A stretch of DNA of 64,000 nucleotides from a bacterium. GTDB lineage: Bacteria > JAHJDO01. A program made the translations under genes and the position numbers. Under the pieces are notes generated by a model. That model was given only the letters and a program-made list of their open reading frames with translations, made no database searches and was not told the origin of the DNA. The stretch's first letter is position 1. Each line of letters opens with the position of its first letter. This document shows positions 50,349 to 59,669 of this stretch, piece by piece. The stretch spans positions 39,209 to 103,208 of the forward strand of contig JAUSPT010000054.1 of NCBI GenBank assembly GCA_030652805.1, read 5' to 3'.

Positions 50349-51467
50349 TTAATAAGTAACTAGTTTGCAACATCTTTTGCATACTGGGTAGATTCCAGAT
50401 AAAAGTTTTTTTCTCATCCTCTTGAATTCAGTATTGTTCCATATAGATATAAGGGATTCATTTCGAATATTACCCATTTTATGCTGCATTAGGAGACAAA
50501 AAGGCACGGTTCCATCGGAATTTATTCTGCATATAAAAAACGGATATGTGCAAACTCCTCTGGGATTATAATCATGTCTGTAGTAATCTTTAATATGTTC
50601 TAGTTTACTCACAGGTCGTGAGTGCATATTTATTCCAAGCTTGCCAGCTTTTCTCAGAGCTTTCTGCCATGTACTTAATAACAGAGGAAATTCCTCTAAC
50701 TGAATGCTTTGCTCTTCTGAACATGTATCAAATAGCCCTAATTCTGGATTCCCAGTCATCTCTGCGGATTTATTCAAGTCCTCAGCAGTATTGTAGATAA
50801 GGTGATTAAATACAACGTTCTTTATGCCAAGTTCTTTTGCAACATCAAGACACTCATCAAAAGATTTTACATTAGTCTTTGAAATTACTGAATTAATGTG
50901 CACACACTTATCTGTATTTATGCCAAGAGCATTTAATGAGGTTAGAAGTCTTTCAGCTCCATTAAATGCGCGTTTAAATGCATCATTAGCCCTTCGTATT
51001 ATATCGTGTGTCTCCCCTTTTCCATCAAAGGATAAAGAAATGTTACGGATTACTCTGGCTTTAATAAGACGAGCTAAATGCAAAGCATTTTCTTCATTTA
51101 TTAAAGTAGCATTTGTTGTTAAGTTTTGGATGACTATCCCTCTCTCAGCAAAATAATTCAGAATATCGAGAATATCCTTGCGAATAAAAATTTCCCCTCC
51201 AACAAGGTTTATAGTTATTAGTTTTAACTTATCGAATATATTTTTTATTTCTTCTAAGGATAATTCGTCTTCAGCACGAATCTGATTGTGTTGCTGATAA
51301 CACATTGAGCATCTGAGATTACATCTTCTTGTAAGTTCAATACAAATCTCTTCAGGTAATTTAAAAGTTCTTCCTGTTCCCCATGAATGTAGAACTTTTA
51401 ATTTCCTATTAACATTAATACTGTGAAGTTTATTCCTGAGCCTTTTTAGAAGATAGAATAAGACCAT
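50349..51467 (-). CDS. Radical SAM/SPASM-type protein
   Basis: 372 aa. C49-NLR-C53-SM-C56 (TRRCNLRCSMCYQQ) is the radical SAM cluster site; INLVGGEIFIRKDILDIL is the conserved GGEPL-like segment. The C-terminal half has CTYPFFICRINSDGTVPFC, MGNIRNESLISIWNNTEFKRMR and VCKRCC, the auxiliary-cluster (SPASM) cysteines. It has no B12-binding domain, unlike the five others in this window. SPASM proteins modify peptides or sugars. It sits three bases after the membrane GT gene (minus strand), so the two form a pair. Confidence 0.88.
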   Translation of the reverse strand: MVLFYLLKRLRNKLHSINVNRKLKVLHSWGTGRTFKLPEEICIELTRRCNLRCSMCYQQHNQIRAEDELSLEEIKNIFDKLKLITINLVGGEIFIRKDILDILNYFAERGIVIQNLTTNATLINEENALHLARLIKARVIRNISLSFDGKGETHDIIRRANDAFKRAFNGAERLLTSLNALGINTDKCVHINSVISKTNVKSFDECLDVAKELGIKNVVFNHLIYNTAEDLNKSAEMTGNPELGLFDTCSEEQSIQLEEFPLLLSTWQKALRKAGKLGINMHSRPVSKLEHIKDYYRHDYNPRGVCTYPFFICRINSDGTVPFCLLMQHKMGNIRNESLISIWNNTEFKRMRKKLLSGIYPVCKRCCKLVTY

Positions 51468-51469
51468 AA

Positions 51470-52852
51470 CTATACTATTTGTTTTTTTGCCTGTTTATTA
51501 ATTTTACAAAAAACTATTATACATATAGCCCAGATAGCTAAAATAGGTATGAATTCCAGCATTCCAGCTTTCCCGAATAGAAGTGAAAACAAGTTATTTT
51601 CAAAGTATATATCAATATCTGCTAAACGGTAAAATATATTCTGGTAACACATACTATTCCCCCGACGTGCAAGAACATCTGTTCCAATTGCAAACAGCAT
51701 TAAAATACTTGATACAGCTACTAAAACCATAAAGATGGATGCTAATATTTTTGATTTCAACTTTGCCACTCCATATATTGCCATAATACATAAAAACGGA
51801 ATAGCTGTTATTAAAAAACGTTCTGCAAAAAATTTAAATGAAGAATAAAATAATAGCACAGCTGCTGAAATAATAATAAAAAATAAAAATTCTCTCTTTC
51901 TTTTGCTTTTTAACCCAAAATAAGCCCCTGGAAAAGCAAACAGTAGAAAAGGATGCATCATAAATATCCCCCTTTTTAGACCAAACGTTAACTTAATGAT
52001 TCTACTCAACTTAGGAAGCTTGATGCCGCTAATTCCCTGAGCATGGTATTTTGCAAAGTAATGAGAATATTCATAATTATAGCCTGTTTTTAAAGGATTA
52101 TCAAAGCAGGCGTAATGATATATACATAGTATTATAACGGCTAAACATACAGGAATAGCTAGGTAGATAAGTTTTTTAATTGATTTAGTAACCGCAAATA
52201 AATAAGCAAAAACAAATACAGCAAAAACCACCATAGGATATTCGCATAAAATAGCTAGACCCAGTAAGGAACCGCTCAAGAAAATTTTAGATTTATTAAT
52301 TTCTTTGATATTTGAGCTCTTAATTAAAATATAAAATGCTGTAAAAAAAAGGAAACCTGCAACGTGGTGTGCGTAAAACATATTTGAGTAAAAAAAGACA
52401 ATAGTTCCAAGGCTATAACTCATAGTTCCTAAGATAGACAATCTAATATTGCTGAGAAACATATTAATTGTTTTGTAAAAGATTACCCCCATTATTGCTG
52501 ATGGGATTATAACTACAAAAAAAGTTGGAATATAAATTTTGAATATATAATCGACTAAAGCTGAAGATGAACTACAAAGTCTTAAGATTTTTGATGCTAT
52601 AAAATAAAATGGTACTGCAAGAAATGAAATTCCTGGGGCTTTATCTGTATAAAAATGTCCTTTATAGAATGCCTTATCTCCTGTATTTTCATGATATGTA
52701 TCAATGCTAAATGAATGGTGGTCAACTATTGACCAGACCAGATCCAGTCTTGTTCCACTGTTCCAGTCAAGTCTTCTGAAAAAGTAACCATAGGATATAA
52801 CAAGCACAATAAAGATTAAAAGTTCGATTTTGTAAACTTTCATAAGATTCAT
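51470..52852 (-). CDS. GT-C-like polytopic membrane glycosyltransferase
   Basis: About 460 aa from the ATG at 52852 (MNLMKVYKIELL). The open frame extends to 52963, but that region overlaps the divergent flippase start and its promoter, so the longer start is unlikely. RLDLVWSIVDHHSFSIDTYHENTGDKAFYKGHFYTDKAPGISFLAVPFY is the first outer loop; the GHFYTDKAPG stretch is what I know from ArnT-like proteins of uncultured bacteria. About 11 membrane segments follow. It would transfer a polyprenyl-linked sugar in the periplasm. It is coded opposite to its neighbours with the radical SAM/SPASM gene. Confidence 0.78.
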   Translation of the reverse strand: MNLMKVYKIELLIFIVLVISYGYFFRRLDWNSGTRLDLVWSIVDHHSFSIDTYHENTGDKAFYKGHFYTDKAPGISFLAVPFYFIASKILRLCSSSSALVDYIFKIYIPTFFVVIIPSAIMGVIFYKTINMFLSNIRLSILGTMSYSLGTIVFFYSNMFYAHHVAGFLFFTAFYILIKSSNIKEINKSKIFLSGSLLGLAILCEYPMVVFAVFVFAYLFAVTKSIKKLIYLAIPVCLAVIILCIYHYACFDNPLKTGYNYEYSHYFAKYHAQGISGIKLPKLSRIIKLTFGLKRGIFMMHPFLLFAFPGAYFGLKSKRKREFLFFIIISAAVLLFYSSFKFFAERFLITAIPFLCIMAIYGVAKLKSKILASIFMVLVAVSSILMLFAIGTDVLARRGNSMCYQNIFYRLADIDIYFENNLFSLLFGKAGMLEFIPILAIWAICIIVFCKINKQAKKQIV

Positions 52853-52923
52853 AAATACACGAATGTCTACCAATATAGCATTGCTTAATTTAGCTGTCAA
52901 ATTCTGGAAATTTAATTCCTTTC

Positions 52924-52932
52924 TGCTATAAT
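52924..52932 (+). promoter_or_regulatory. Extended -10 promoter TGC-TATAAT; flippase mRNA possibly leaderless
   Basis: TGCTATAAT ends at 52932 with no good -35. A start at about 52939 would be only two bases before the flippase ATG (52941), and no ribosome site is present, so the mRNA is likely leaderless. Confidence 0.6.
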
Positions 52933-52940
52933 GCAGCGAT

Positions 52941-54257
52941 ATGGAATATCTTAAGAAATTCATTTTAAAATTTATAGGACAGAATCAGCTTAAGAGGACA
53001 TTGATCAAAAATACTGGTTTTATGTTTGGAGGTGATATTGCAACAAAGACATTCCGTCTATTGATAATTCTTATTCTTGGCAAGATATTATCTCCCAATG
53101 AGTATGGCCAGTTGTTTGAAGCAATGGCAGTGGTTCTTGTAATAAGTGAACTTATTGATGTTAGAATTGGGGAAGCAGTTACCAAGTTTGCAACAGATTA
53201 CCTCGTAAAAAACCAGAAGAATAAAGCTCTAAGTATCATTAGAATAGGATATTTGGTAGATACGCTTTTAGGAATATTGTGTTTTTGTATTATCATGTTG
53301 ATTGGAGATATTGTAGCGCAAAAGGTATTTCACGGTCATGTGTCCTCAAGACTAATAAAAATATATGCTTTGTCTCCTCTTCTCTCAACAGTGAATGGTA
53401 CCTCTCTTGCAATAATTCAAACATTTAAAAAATTTAAGATAATGAGTGTATTCAACGCATTAAGCGCATTTGCAAGGTTCGTTTTTCCCGTCAGTCTTGT
53501 CGGGCTCGGTTTAGAATATATAATGTTTGGTTATGTTCTGGCAGCTTTTATACCTGCAGTTTGTTTATCAGTTGTTGTATTGAAGCTTATAAAGACACAA
53601 TTCAAGGGAATCAGGGCATCAAATATTCTTCCAGAGATGAAAAAAATTCTGCCGTTTACCTTTCACACAACAATTTCTGTTACTTTTAAATCCGTTATCA
53701 GAGAAATGGATGTAGTGCTGCTGGGATTTTTTAAGTCACCGGAAATAGTTGCCTATTACAAAATAGCTCTTGCGTATGTCAACACACTCGGATTTGTAAC
53801 AGGTCCTGTTGGCACAGTTATTTACCCAACTTTAACCTCTCTATGGGCAGAGAAAAATATTTCACTCTATAAAAAAATATTACGAAAAATAAGCAGTGTA
53901 ATGATTTTTGTATCCGGTGCTGGAGCTGCTATTATAGTTATTGCAGGTCCACATATTTTCAGAATATGGAAACCGGTATATCTTAATTCAATGCCTGCAA
54001 TACGAGTAATGATATTTGCTGTTATACTATCAAATATTTTCTGCTGGATGAGGTCTACAATTTTATCTTCAGGTAAGCCGTATATATCTACGATTAGCAA
54101 TATGGGCGGCGCCATTGCGCTTATTCTCGCATCGTTTCTGCTGGTTCCGTGGCTGGGGCTCATGGGTATGGCGATTACTTATGTGCTGGTCTATACTGCG
54201 ATAATTTCAATTGCATTAATAATGCTTAGAAAGTCTGTTTTTAATTATGAATTCTAA
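52941..54257 (+). CDS. Wzx-like polysaccharide flippase (second copy)
   Basis: 438 aa with about 12 membrane segments. LIKNTGFMFGGDIATKTFRLLIILILGKILSPNEYGQLFEAMAVV is the family start. The sequence is clearly different from the flippase at 3109, so each probably serves its own glycan. PFTFHTTISVTFKSVIREMDVVLLGFFKSPEIVAYYKIALAY is the second conserved half. It opens an operon with GT4, deacetylase-like, FemAB-like and Dpm1-like genes; the GT4 start overlaps its stop by 11 bases. Confidence 0.9.
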   Translation: MEYLKKFILKFIGQNQLKRTLIKNTGFMFGGDIATKTFRLLIILILGKILSPNEYGQLFEAMAVVLVISELIDVRIGEAVTKFATDYLVKNQKNKALSIIRIGYLVDTLLGILCFCIIMLIGDIVAQKVFHGHVSSRLIKIYALSPLLSTVNGTSLAIIQTFKKFKIMSVFNALSAFARFVFPVSLVGLGLEYIMFGYVLAAFIPAVCLSVVVLKLIKTQFKGIRASNILPEMKKILPFTFHTTISVTFKSVIREMDVVLLGFFKSPEIVAYYKIALAYVNTLGFVTGPVGTVIYPTLTSLWAEKNISLYKKILRKISSVMIFVSGAGAAIIVIAGPHIFRIWKPVYLNSMPAIRVMIFAVILSNIFCWMRSTILSSGKPYISTISNMGGAIALILASFLLVPWLGLMGMAITYVLVYTAIISIALIMLRKSVFNYEF

Positions 54258-55491
54258 ATTAATAAACAAAATTAGATCTAAATTAAAAATCGTTGTCAAA
54301 GACAGCTTAATCTATCCGGCAAATATCAGATTCCCAATGGAACGAGCCAATGCTATTCAGATAGTGAATACGTGCTATGCTCTGGCAAGTAAAGGCGTAA
54401 GAGTATATCTATTAGTAAGGAAAATGAATAATAGAACCACTGAAGAGTGTCTGGGATTTTATGGATTGAAGCCTCACACTAATTTGCATATAATCAGGTT
54501 GCCTGTTTTGAATATCCACATACATCTTATTTGGAATTACTCATTCTATTTCCTGTGTTTTTTAACCATATTTTTTCTCTCAGCATTCAAGAATGTTAAA
54601 AAGATATACTTGCGTGAAATTGGTATAGCAAGGTATCTGTTGAGACTTAAAAATTTATTAAGATACGAATTATTATATGAAGTGCATACGATACAGTCCA
54701 TGGAACAAAAAGAAAGGGGGAAATTACTATTTGATGGAACTACCCCTAACGCGAACAGATTGAGAAAAATCTCAAAAAGAGAAAGAGAAGTTCTAATAAG
54801 TGCAGATAAACTAATAGCAATTTCTGAGAGTTTAAAGGATGCTATACAGAAATATCTTGGCATTTCTAGAAAAATTGCCACAATACCTGATGGAGCGTTA
54901 ATTCCCGATGTTTCAGAGAGAGGTTTTTCTAAGAGACCAAGTAGCAGAAATATAGTCTATGTCGGACAATTATACCCATGGAAAGGAGTTGACATTCTAA
55001 TAAAGGCATTAAAGGAAATACCAGATGCCATGCTGACAATTGTTGGTGGACTTTCTTACGAAAAGGATGTACACAGGCTGAAAAAGTTTGCAAAAGAAAT
55101 TACGGTAGAAAACGGGGTGCAATTTGTAGGATTTGTTCCTCACAGAGATATAAAAAAATATTTAAAGGAGGCAGATGTTGGAGTTATTCCATTGACTGAT
55201 AATGTAATGAGTAGATACTTTACATCTCCTTTGAAGCTGTTTGAGTATATGGCAGCAGGATTACCGATAGTTGCATCTAATCTCCCAACAATAAGAGAAA
55301 TACTCATAGATCACAAAAATGCTGTGCTGGTTAAGCCGGGGGACTCAAAAGATCTAGCGCAAGGAATCAAAGAACTGCTTGATAATCATGAACTTGCAAA
55401 CAAGTTATCGCAAAAAGCTTATGAAGATGTTAAGCAGTATAGCTGGGATATGAGAGCAGAAAGAATAGTAAAGGTACTTGGTGAAAACTAG
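54247..55491 (+). CDS. GT4-family glycosyltransferase
   Basis: 414 aa. The N-terminal IRFPMERANAIQIVNTCYALASKGVRVYLLVRK has the GT-B acceptor loop. The C-terminal half has IVYVGQLYPWKGVDILIKAL, TIVGGLSYEKDVHRL, VQFVGFVPHRDIKKYLKEADVGVIPL, and SPLKLFEYMAAGLPIVASNLPT, the E-x7-E-like donor site. SPLKLFEYMAAG is characteristic of the GT4 branch that uses activated sugars in capsule synthesis. It begins inside the flippase end and overlaps the next start, so it is tightly coupled to both. Confidence 0.9.
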   Translation: MNSKLINKIRSKLKIVVKDSLIYPANIRFPMERANAIQIVNTCYALASKGVRVYLLVRKMNNRTTEECLGFYGLKPHTNLHIIRLPVLNIHIHLIWNYSFYFLCFLTIFFLSAFKNVKKIYLREIGIARYLLRLKNLLRYELLYEVHTIQSMEQKERGKLLFDGTTPNANRLRKISKREREVLISADKLIAISESLKDAIQKYLGISRKIATIPDGALIPDVSERGFSKRPSSRNIVYVGQLYPWKGVDILIKALKEIPDAMLTIVGGLSYEKDVHRLKKFAKEITVENGVQFVGFVPHRDIKKYLKEADVGVIPLTDNVMSRYFTSPLKLFEYMAAGLPIVASNLPTIREILIDHKNAVLVKPGDSKDLAQGIKELLDNHELANKLSQKAYEDVKQYSWDMRAERIVKVLGEN

Positions 55492-56377
55492 ACATAGAAT
55501 AAAAAAGAATATTTTGTATGTGCTGAATGCATTGCTATGGGCGTTCTCTTCTTTACCTGAGATTCATAGGAAGAAACCAATAAATATAAATTTTGTCTTT
55601 CATGCTGAAGCAATAGCGAATAGGAAGATGTTTGATAAGCTTATGGATTTCTGCAAAAAGTTTCTTGATAATACTCATGCAAAGGTGACTTTATGTATTA
55701 CAACGCCATTTTGTCCTCAAACACAGCGCCAGTTGAATGAATTTAATATCACTACCGGTGAGTATGGAGAAAGGGTGAAAAAGGTATCTGAATTTGCTGA
55801 AATTGGATATCACGGGCACTTTTTTACCCCATTATCAAATAAACGTGCTCTGTCGCCGATAAACCATTTAAACTATAATTTCCAACTTATTAAAGAACAA
55901 ATGAAGAAAGAGATTTTTTGGCTCCAAAAAGAGAGTATAACTCCCATAACCTATGTTGCTGGATGGTGGTTTCTTACTGACGACATAATAGAACAACTGG
56001 AAAGTTTTGGCATAAGAATTGACTGCTCTATTCGTAGAAATCATACAAATAGTTTTGGGGAGAAGTTTATCGACGACAGCAAGATTCCTCGAAGAGGAGA
56101 ACCATTTATCCTTTCTTCATCAAAAAGAATAATAGAGATTCAAAGTATTTTTTATCCTATTCATCATCCGAGATTAACACTGAATATGCTAAAGAATGTT
56201 ATAGATTTTAGAGCGGATAAAGAACTTTTTCTTGTTTTTCCTTCTCACGAAGGAGAGCTTTTGGATTTTAATAGAGAATTTTGGGCAAACATTAAGACGC
56301 TTAATAAGTTGAGATATATTAAGTGGACAGATCTCAGCGAAATGAATAGACTTGCAAGAGCGGAATGGAAACTATGA
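55481..56377 (+). CDS. Polysaccharide-deacetylase-like protein
   Basis: About 298 aa from GTG 55481 (TTG 55478 also possible). ININFVFHAEAI replaces the usual TFDDG; EIGYHGHFF has the H-x-H arrangement near residue 111, and PITYVAGWWFLTDDIIEQLESFGIRIDCSIR resembles the YxAxxW/x-G-x-x-x-D part of NodB folds. The pattern is that of a divergent polysaccharide deacetylase, whose catalytic Asp is not clear here. It might remove acetyl groups from a glycan, or be an inactive relative. Its frame is coupled with the GT4 and FemAB-like genes. Confidence 0.65.
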   Translation: MKTRHRIKKNILYVLNALLWAFSSLPEIHRKKPININFVFHAEAIANRKMFDKLMDFCKKFLDNTHAKVTLCITTPFCPQTQRQLNEFNITTGEYGERVKKVSEFAEIGYHGHFFTPLSNKRALSPINHLNYNFQLIKEQMKKEIFWLQKESITPITYVAGWWFLTDDIIEQLESFGIRIDCSIRRNHTNSFGEKFIDDSKIPRRGEPFILSSSKRIIEIQSIFYPIHHPRLTLNMLKNVIDFRADKELFLVFPSHEGELLDFNREFWANIKTLNKLRYIKWTDLSEMNRLARAEWKL

Positions 56378-57468
56378 ATTTAAAATTTAAAATAAGAGAA
56401 GCGACAGACCAGGACAGTGAAAACTGGGATAAATTCGTAGAGCATAATAATGGAAGTTTTTATCAGTGTTACAAGTGGCGTTTTGTATACAAAGAGCAAG
56501 GCGTTAAAACATTTTATCTAATAGCGCATGATGAAAAAGACAACATAGCAGGCATATTCCCCTTTGTAAAGATTTCTATGTTTCTAAATGACAGCATACA
56601 TTCAATGCCTCATGGAGGAACTTATGGTGGCCTGCTGAGTAGAAGTAGCGAAGTTAAAACTGCATTAATGAAGAGAATGGATGAGATATGCCTTAAGGAG
56701 AATGTAGTATATACTCACATTCTAATGAATCCTCATATGGATAATTCTGAGTTAATCAAATGTTTAGGTTCCGTTGGTTATAAGCCAAGATATACTGCCG
56801 AAAAATCCCCAAAAACGTTTGTATTAAATACACAGGATTATAAAACAATATGGGATGAATTATTCAATACAAAGGTAAGAAATCAGGTTAGAAAGGCGGC
56901 AAAGAATGGAGTAGAAATAATCAGGAATGACAGGGATATGTTGGCTAAATATTATTTCATTCTGATAGAAAACAGAAAAAAGCTAAAGACAAAAATTATG
57001 CAAAAGGAAGTATTTTATAAAATACTGGATCTATTTCAAGAGCATACAAAACTATATCTTGCCGTATACAAACGTAAGCTTATAGCAGGTGCCTATTGTT
57101 TTGATTTTCAGAATATCAGGTATCTTTTTGATAATGTTTCTATCCCCGAGTATATGAAATACTGCCCGAACAACCTACTTTATAGTGAAATGATAAGAGA
57201 TGCCTGTGATAATAGTAGCATTGATAAATTTGATTTTGGGGGCACTACTCCAAACTCCTCGCATTTTCACTGGAAAAAACAGTATGGAGGGACTCCGATG
57301 CCGCTTCAATATTATGAAAAAGTATACAGTCCTGCAAAAAAGTTTTTAAGAGAGAAAACAGTAAGGCCAAGAGTTATTATAAGAAAACTGATATGGAGTA
57401 AACTGGTTTCGCAGGAACAGGCAAATAAAATGTCGTCCAAAACTAGAAAATTTCTGGAATGGTTCTAA
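56365..57468 (+). CDS. FemAB-like GNAT acyltransferase (peptidoglycan-bridge/PEP-CTERM-type family)
   Basis: 367 aa. Two GNAT folds: DQDSENWDKFVEHNNGSFYQCYKWRFVYKEQG at the start, HSMPHGGTYGGLLS, WDELFNTKVRNQVRKAAKNGVEI, and the C-terminal KFDFGGTTPNSSHFHWKKQYGGTPMPLQYY. The KVRNQVRKA and FxGG...hFKxxfGG motifs belong to the FemX/BioF2-type acetyltransferase_6 group. In exopolysaccharide loci these proteins may add amino acids or acyl groups to sugars. ATG at 56374 is an alternative start. Confidence 0.85.
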   Translation: METMNLKFKIREATDQDSENWDKFVEHNNGSFYQCYKWRFVYKEQGVKTFYLIAHDEKDNIAGIFPFVKISMFLNDSIHSMPHGGTYGGLLSRSSEVKTALMKRMDEICLKENVVYTHILMNPHMDNSELIKCLGSVGYKPRYTAEKSPKTFVLNTQDYKTIWDELFNTKVRNQVRKAAKNGVEIIRNDRDMLAKYYFILIENRKKLKTKIMQKEVFYKILDLFQEHTKLYLAVYKRKLIAGAYCFDFQNIRYLFDNVSIPEYMKYCPNNLLYSEMIRDACDNSSIDKFDFGGTTPNSSHFHWKKQYGGTPMPLQYYEKVYSPAKKFLREKTVRPRVIIRKLIWSKLVSQEQANKMSSKTRKFLEWF

Positions 57469-57471
57469 ATT

Positions 57472-58182
57472 ATGAAAGCTATAGTGTCAATTCCAACATA
57501 TAATGAAGCAGAAAATATAGAAACTCTTGTATATCAAATATTAGATCTACCTGTAGATATAGGGGTGATAGTTGTAGATGACAATTCTCCTGATGGTACT
57601 GGCAAAATTGTTGATAGACTTCACACTGCATTTCCGGACAGGGTATATCATCTGCATAGAGAGAACAGAGCCGGGTTTGCTGCAGCTCATAAAGCAGGAT
57701 TGAGATATGCTCTTAAGAATACAAATGCGGAATATATATTAACAATGGATGCTGATTTTTCACATGATCCCAAATATATACCAAAAATGCTAACTAAAAT
57801 GGAAGAATATGACGTAATTATCGGGTCTAGATATATTAAAAATGGAGGGACTCAGAATTGGGACATAGGTAGAAAACTGCTGAGCAGAGGGGCGAATATA
57901 TATGCTAGAACAATATTAAGTCTTTCTGCCGGGGATTGTACAGGAGGATTTAGATGTTTTAGGAGAAAGGTTGTCGAACATATTGATATAGAACATCTGT
58001 ATTCCCATGGATACGGATATTTAATAGAGACATTGTTTAAATGTCAGAGAAATGGATATAAAATAGGGGAAATTCCAATAATCTTTGTAGATCGCCAGTT
58101 TGGGAAATCAAAGCTGTCAAAAGCCATTGCTGTAGAGGCGTTTTTCTTAGTCTTAAAGTTAAGGATTAGGGGAGAGAAGTGA
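57472..58182 (+). CDS. Dolichol/polyprenyl-phosphate mannosyltransferase-like (Dpm1 type)
   Basis: 236 aa GT2. VSIPTYNEAENIETLVYQILDL, VIVVDDNSPDGTGKIVD, TMDADFSHDPKYIPKML and DVIIGSRYIKNGGTQNWDIGRKLLSRGANIYAR are diagnostic of polyprenol-phosphate mannose synthase; GDCTGGFRCFRR and YGYLIETLFKCQRNGYKIGEIPIIFVDRQFGKSKLS complete it. No membrane segments, so the Dpm1-only form. It would make polyprenyl-phosphate-sugar for the GT39/GT-C enzymes in this window. Confidence 0.93.
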   Translation: MKAIVSIPTYNEAENIETLVYQILDLPVDIGVIVVDDNSPDGTGKIVDRLHTAFPDRVYHLHRENRAGFAAAHKAGLRYALKNTNAEYILTMDADFSHDPKYIPKMLTKMEEYDVIIGSRYIKNGGTQNWDIGRKLLSRGANIYARTILSLSAGDCTGGFRCFRRKVVEHIDIEHLYSHGYGYLIETLFKCQRNGYKIGEIPIIFVDRQFGKSKLSKAIAVEAFFLVLKLRIRGEK

Positions 58183-59651
58183 AGATATTATTAATAAATC
58201 CTCCCAAATACGACAAAAGGCTCTATACTCTCAGAGATGAGATATGTTTTCAGAATGTCAAATATGTACCTTTTCCTCTCAGACTTGCACAGGTTGCCAG
58301 CGTATTAAAACATGTTTCTGATGTTCAGGTTATTGATGCAAACGCCCTTGAGTTAGGCTGGGCGGAACTTGAGGAGCAAATGCCTGAATGTGATGCTGTG
58401 ATATTCCAATCAGCAGCTGGCTTGATAGCTCATGATATGAAAGTAGCGGATATTGTGAAAAGAAAGTTTGGGAGAAATATTAAGACAATTCTTATAGAAA
58501 CTGTGCTAGCGCCTATATATCCGGAGCGAATATTAGAGGATTTTATGAGCTTAGATATAATTGTACGGGGACAGCCAGAAGTAGTTATACCGGACATAGT
58601 CAAAAATATGAAATCAAATCTTCAGAATGTGAAAGGCATAGCGTTTAGAGATGTGAGCGGAAAGATTGTTGCGACAGACTCTGCCAACATCATGGACTCA
58701 TTAGATGAACTGCCGTTCATGGCATACGATCTATTTTCGATGGACAGATATTCAATTGGCTACTTAGATCTTCCTTTTCACGAGAAACGGGTTCATGGGA
58801 TTAGAATAAGAACTACAAGGGATTGCCCATATGCATGTCCTTTTTGCATAATAGGCTCAAGCAGATGGAGGGGATATAACCGCAAGTGGAAGGCAATGTC
58901 TTCTGAAAGAGCGCTTAACGAGCTGGAGTATGTTGTAGACAAGTATAAGATTCATGGATTTTTCTTCTGGGATGAGACTTTTACTCTTGATCAGTCCCGT
59001 GCAGAGAAAATATGTGACGGAATAATAAATAGAAATCTCAAACTTCAGTGGCGTTGTTTAACCAGAATAGATTGTATTAACCAGAGACTTCTTGAGAAAA
59101 TGGCTAGAGCAGGATGCAAACTCATAGAATATGGCATAGAATCCGGAGATCCGTCAGGCAGGAAAGATATGCAGAAGAATTTCTCAAATCAAGAAGCAAT
59201 TAATATTATTAAACAGACAAAGGAGGCTGGTATAAAGGCAAACTGTGATTTAATAGTAGGTATGCCCTGGGACGATAAAAATACGCTGCATAGAACGTTT
59301 GAGCTTGCAAAGGAACTGGATGCTGATAATATTCATCTTACAATGGCGTTTCCATATCCAAAAACGCAACTTTTTGACATTGCAGAGAAAGAGAATTTGA
59401 TCGCTGCAAGCGATATGTATCCGCTTATAGTTGGGAAGCGGGTACGTGTTGGCGCACTCGCTGTTATGCGGACTAGAAGATTATCAGTTGATGAGCTTGA
59501 AAAAATCTGGAAGAAGATGAGAAGGGGAATTAACAGATATTATATATTTAAGAATGTCATTAAAAGGCCTTCTATAATTAGAGATATTTTGAGAAAGAGG
59601 GGGTTTTCTGCAATACTAAAAGGCATGCAAATGCTGGCAAAAAACACATAA
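58179..59651 (+). CDS. B12-binding radical SAM protein
   Basis: 490 aa, starting with GTG overlapping the previous stop. LLINPPKYDKRLYTL, PFPLRLAQVASVLKH and VIDANALELGWAELEEQMP form the cobalamin-binding domain. The cluster motif is C216-PYA-C220-PF-C223 (TTRDCPYACPFC), followed by FFFWDETFTLDQSRAEKICDGI, LIEYGIESGDPSGRKD and NCDLIVGMPWDDKNTL. It resembles the HpnP/hopanoid-type and related methylases. In this operon a lipid or sugar substrate is likely. Confidence 0.89.
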   Translation: MKILLINPPKYDKRLYTLRDEICFQNVKYVPFPLRLAQVASVLKHVSDVQVIDANALELGWAELEEQMPECDAVIFQSAAGLIAHDMKVADIVKRKFGRNIKTILIETVLAPIYPERILEDFMSLDIIVRGQPEVVIPDIVKNMKSNLQNVKGIAFRDVSGKIVATDSANIMDSLDELPFMAYDLFSMDRYSIGYLDLPFHEKRVHGIRIRTTRDCPYACPFCIIGSSRWRGYNRKWKAMSSERALNELEYVVDKYKIHGFFFWDETFTLDQSRAEKICDGIINRNLKLQWRCLTRIDCINQRLLEKMARAGCKLIEYGIESGDPSGRKDMQKNFSNQEAINIIKQTKEAGIKANCDLIVGMPWDDKNTLHRTFELAKELDADNIHLTMAFPYPKTQLFDIAEKENLIAASDMYPLIVGKRVRVGALAVMRTRRLSVDELEKIWKKMRRGINRYYIFKNVIKRPSIIRDILRKRGFSAILKGMQMLAKNT

Positions 59652-59669
59652 CTTATGTAGGAGTCATAT

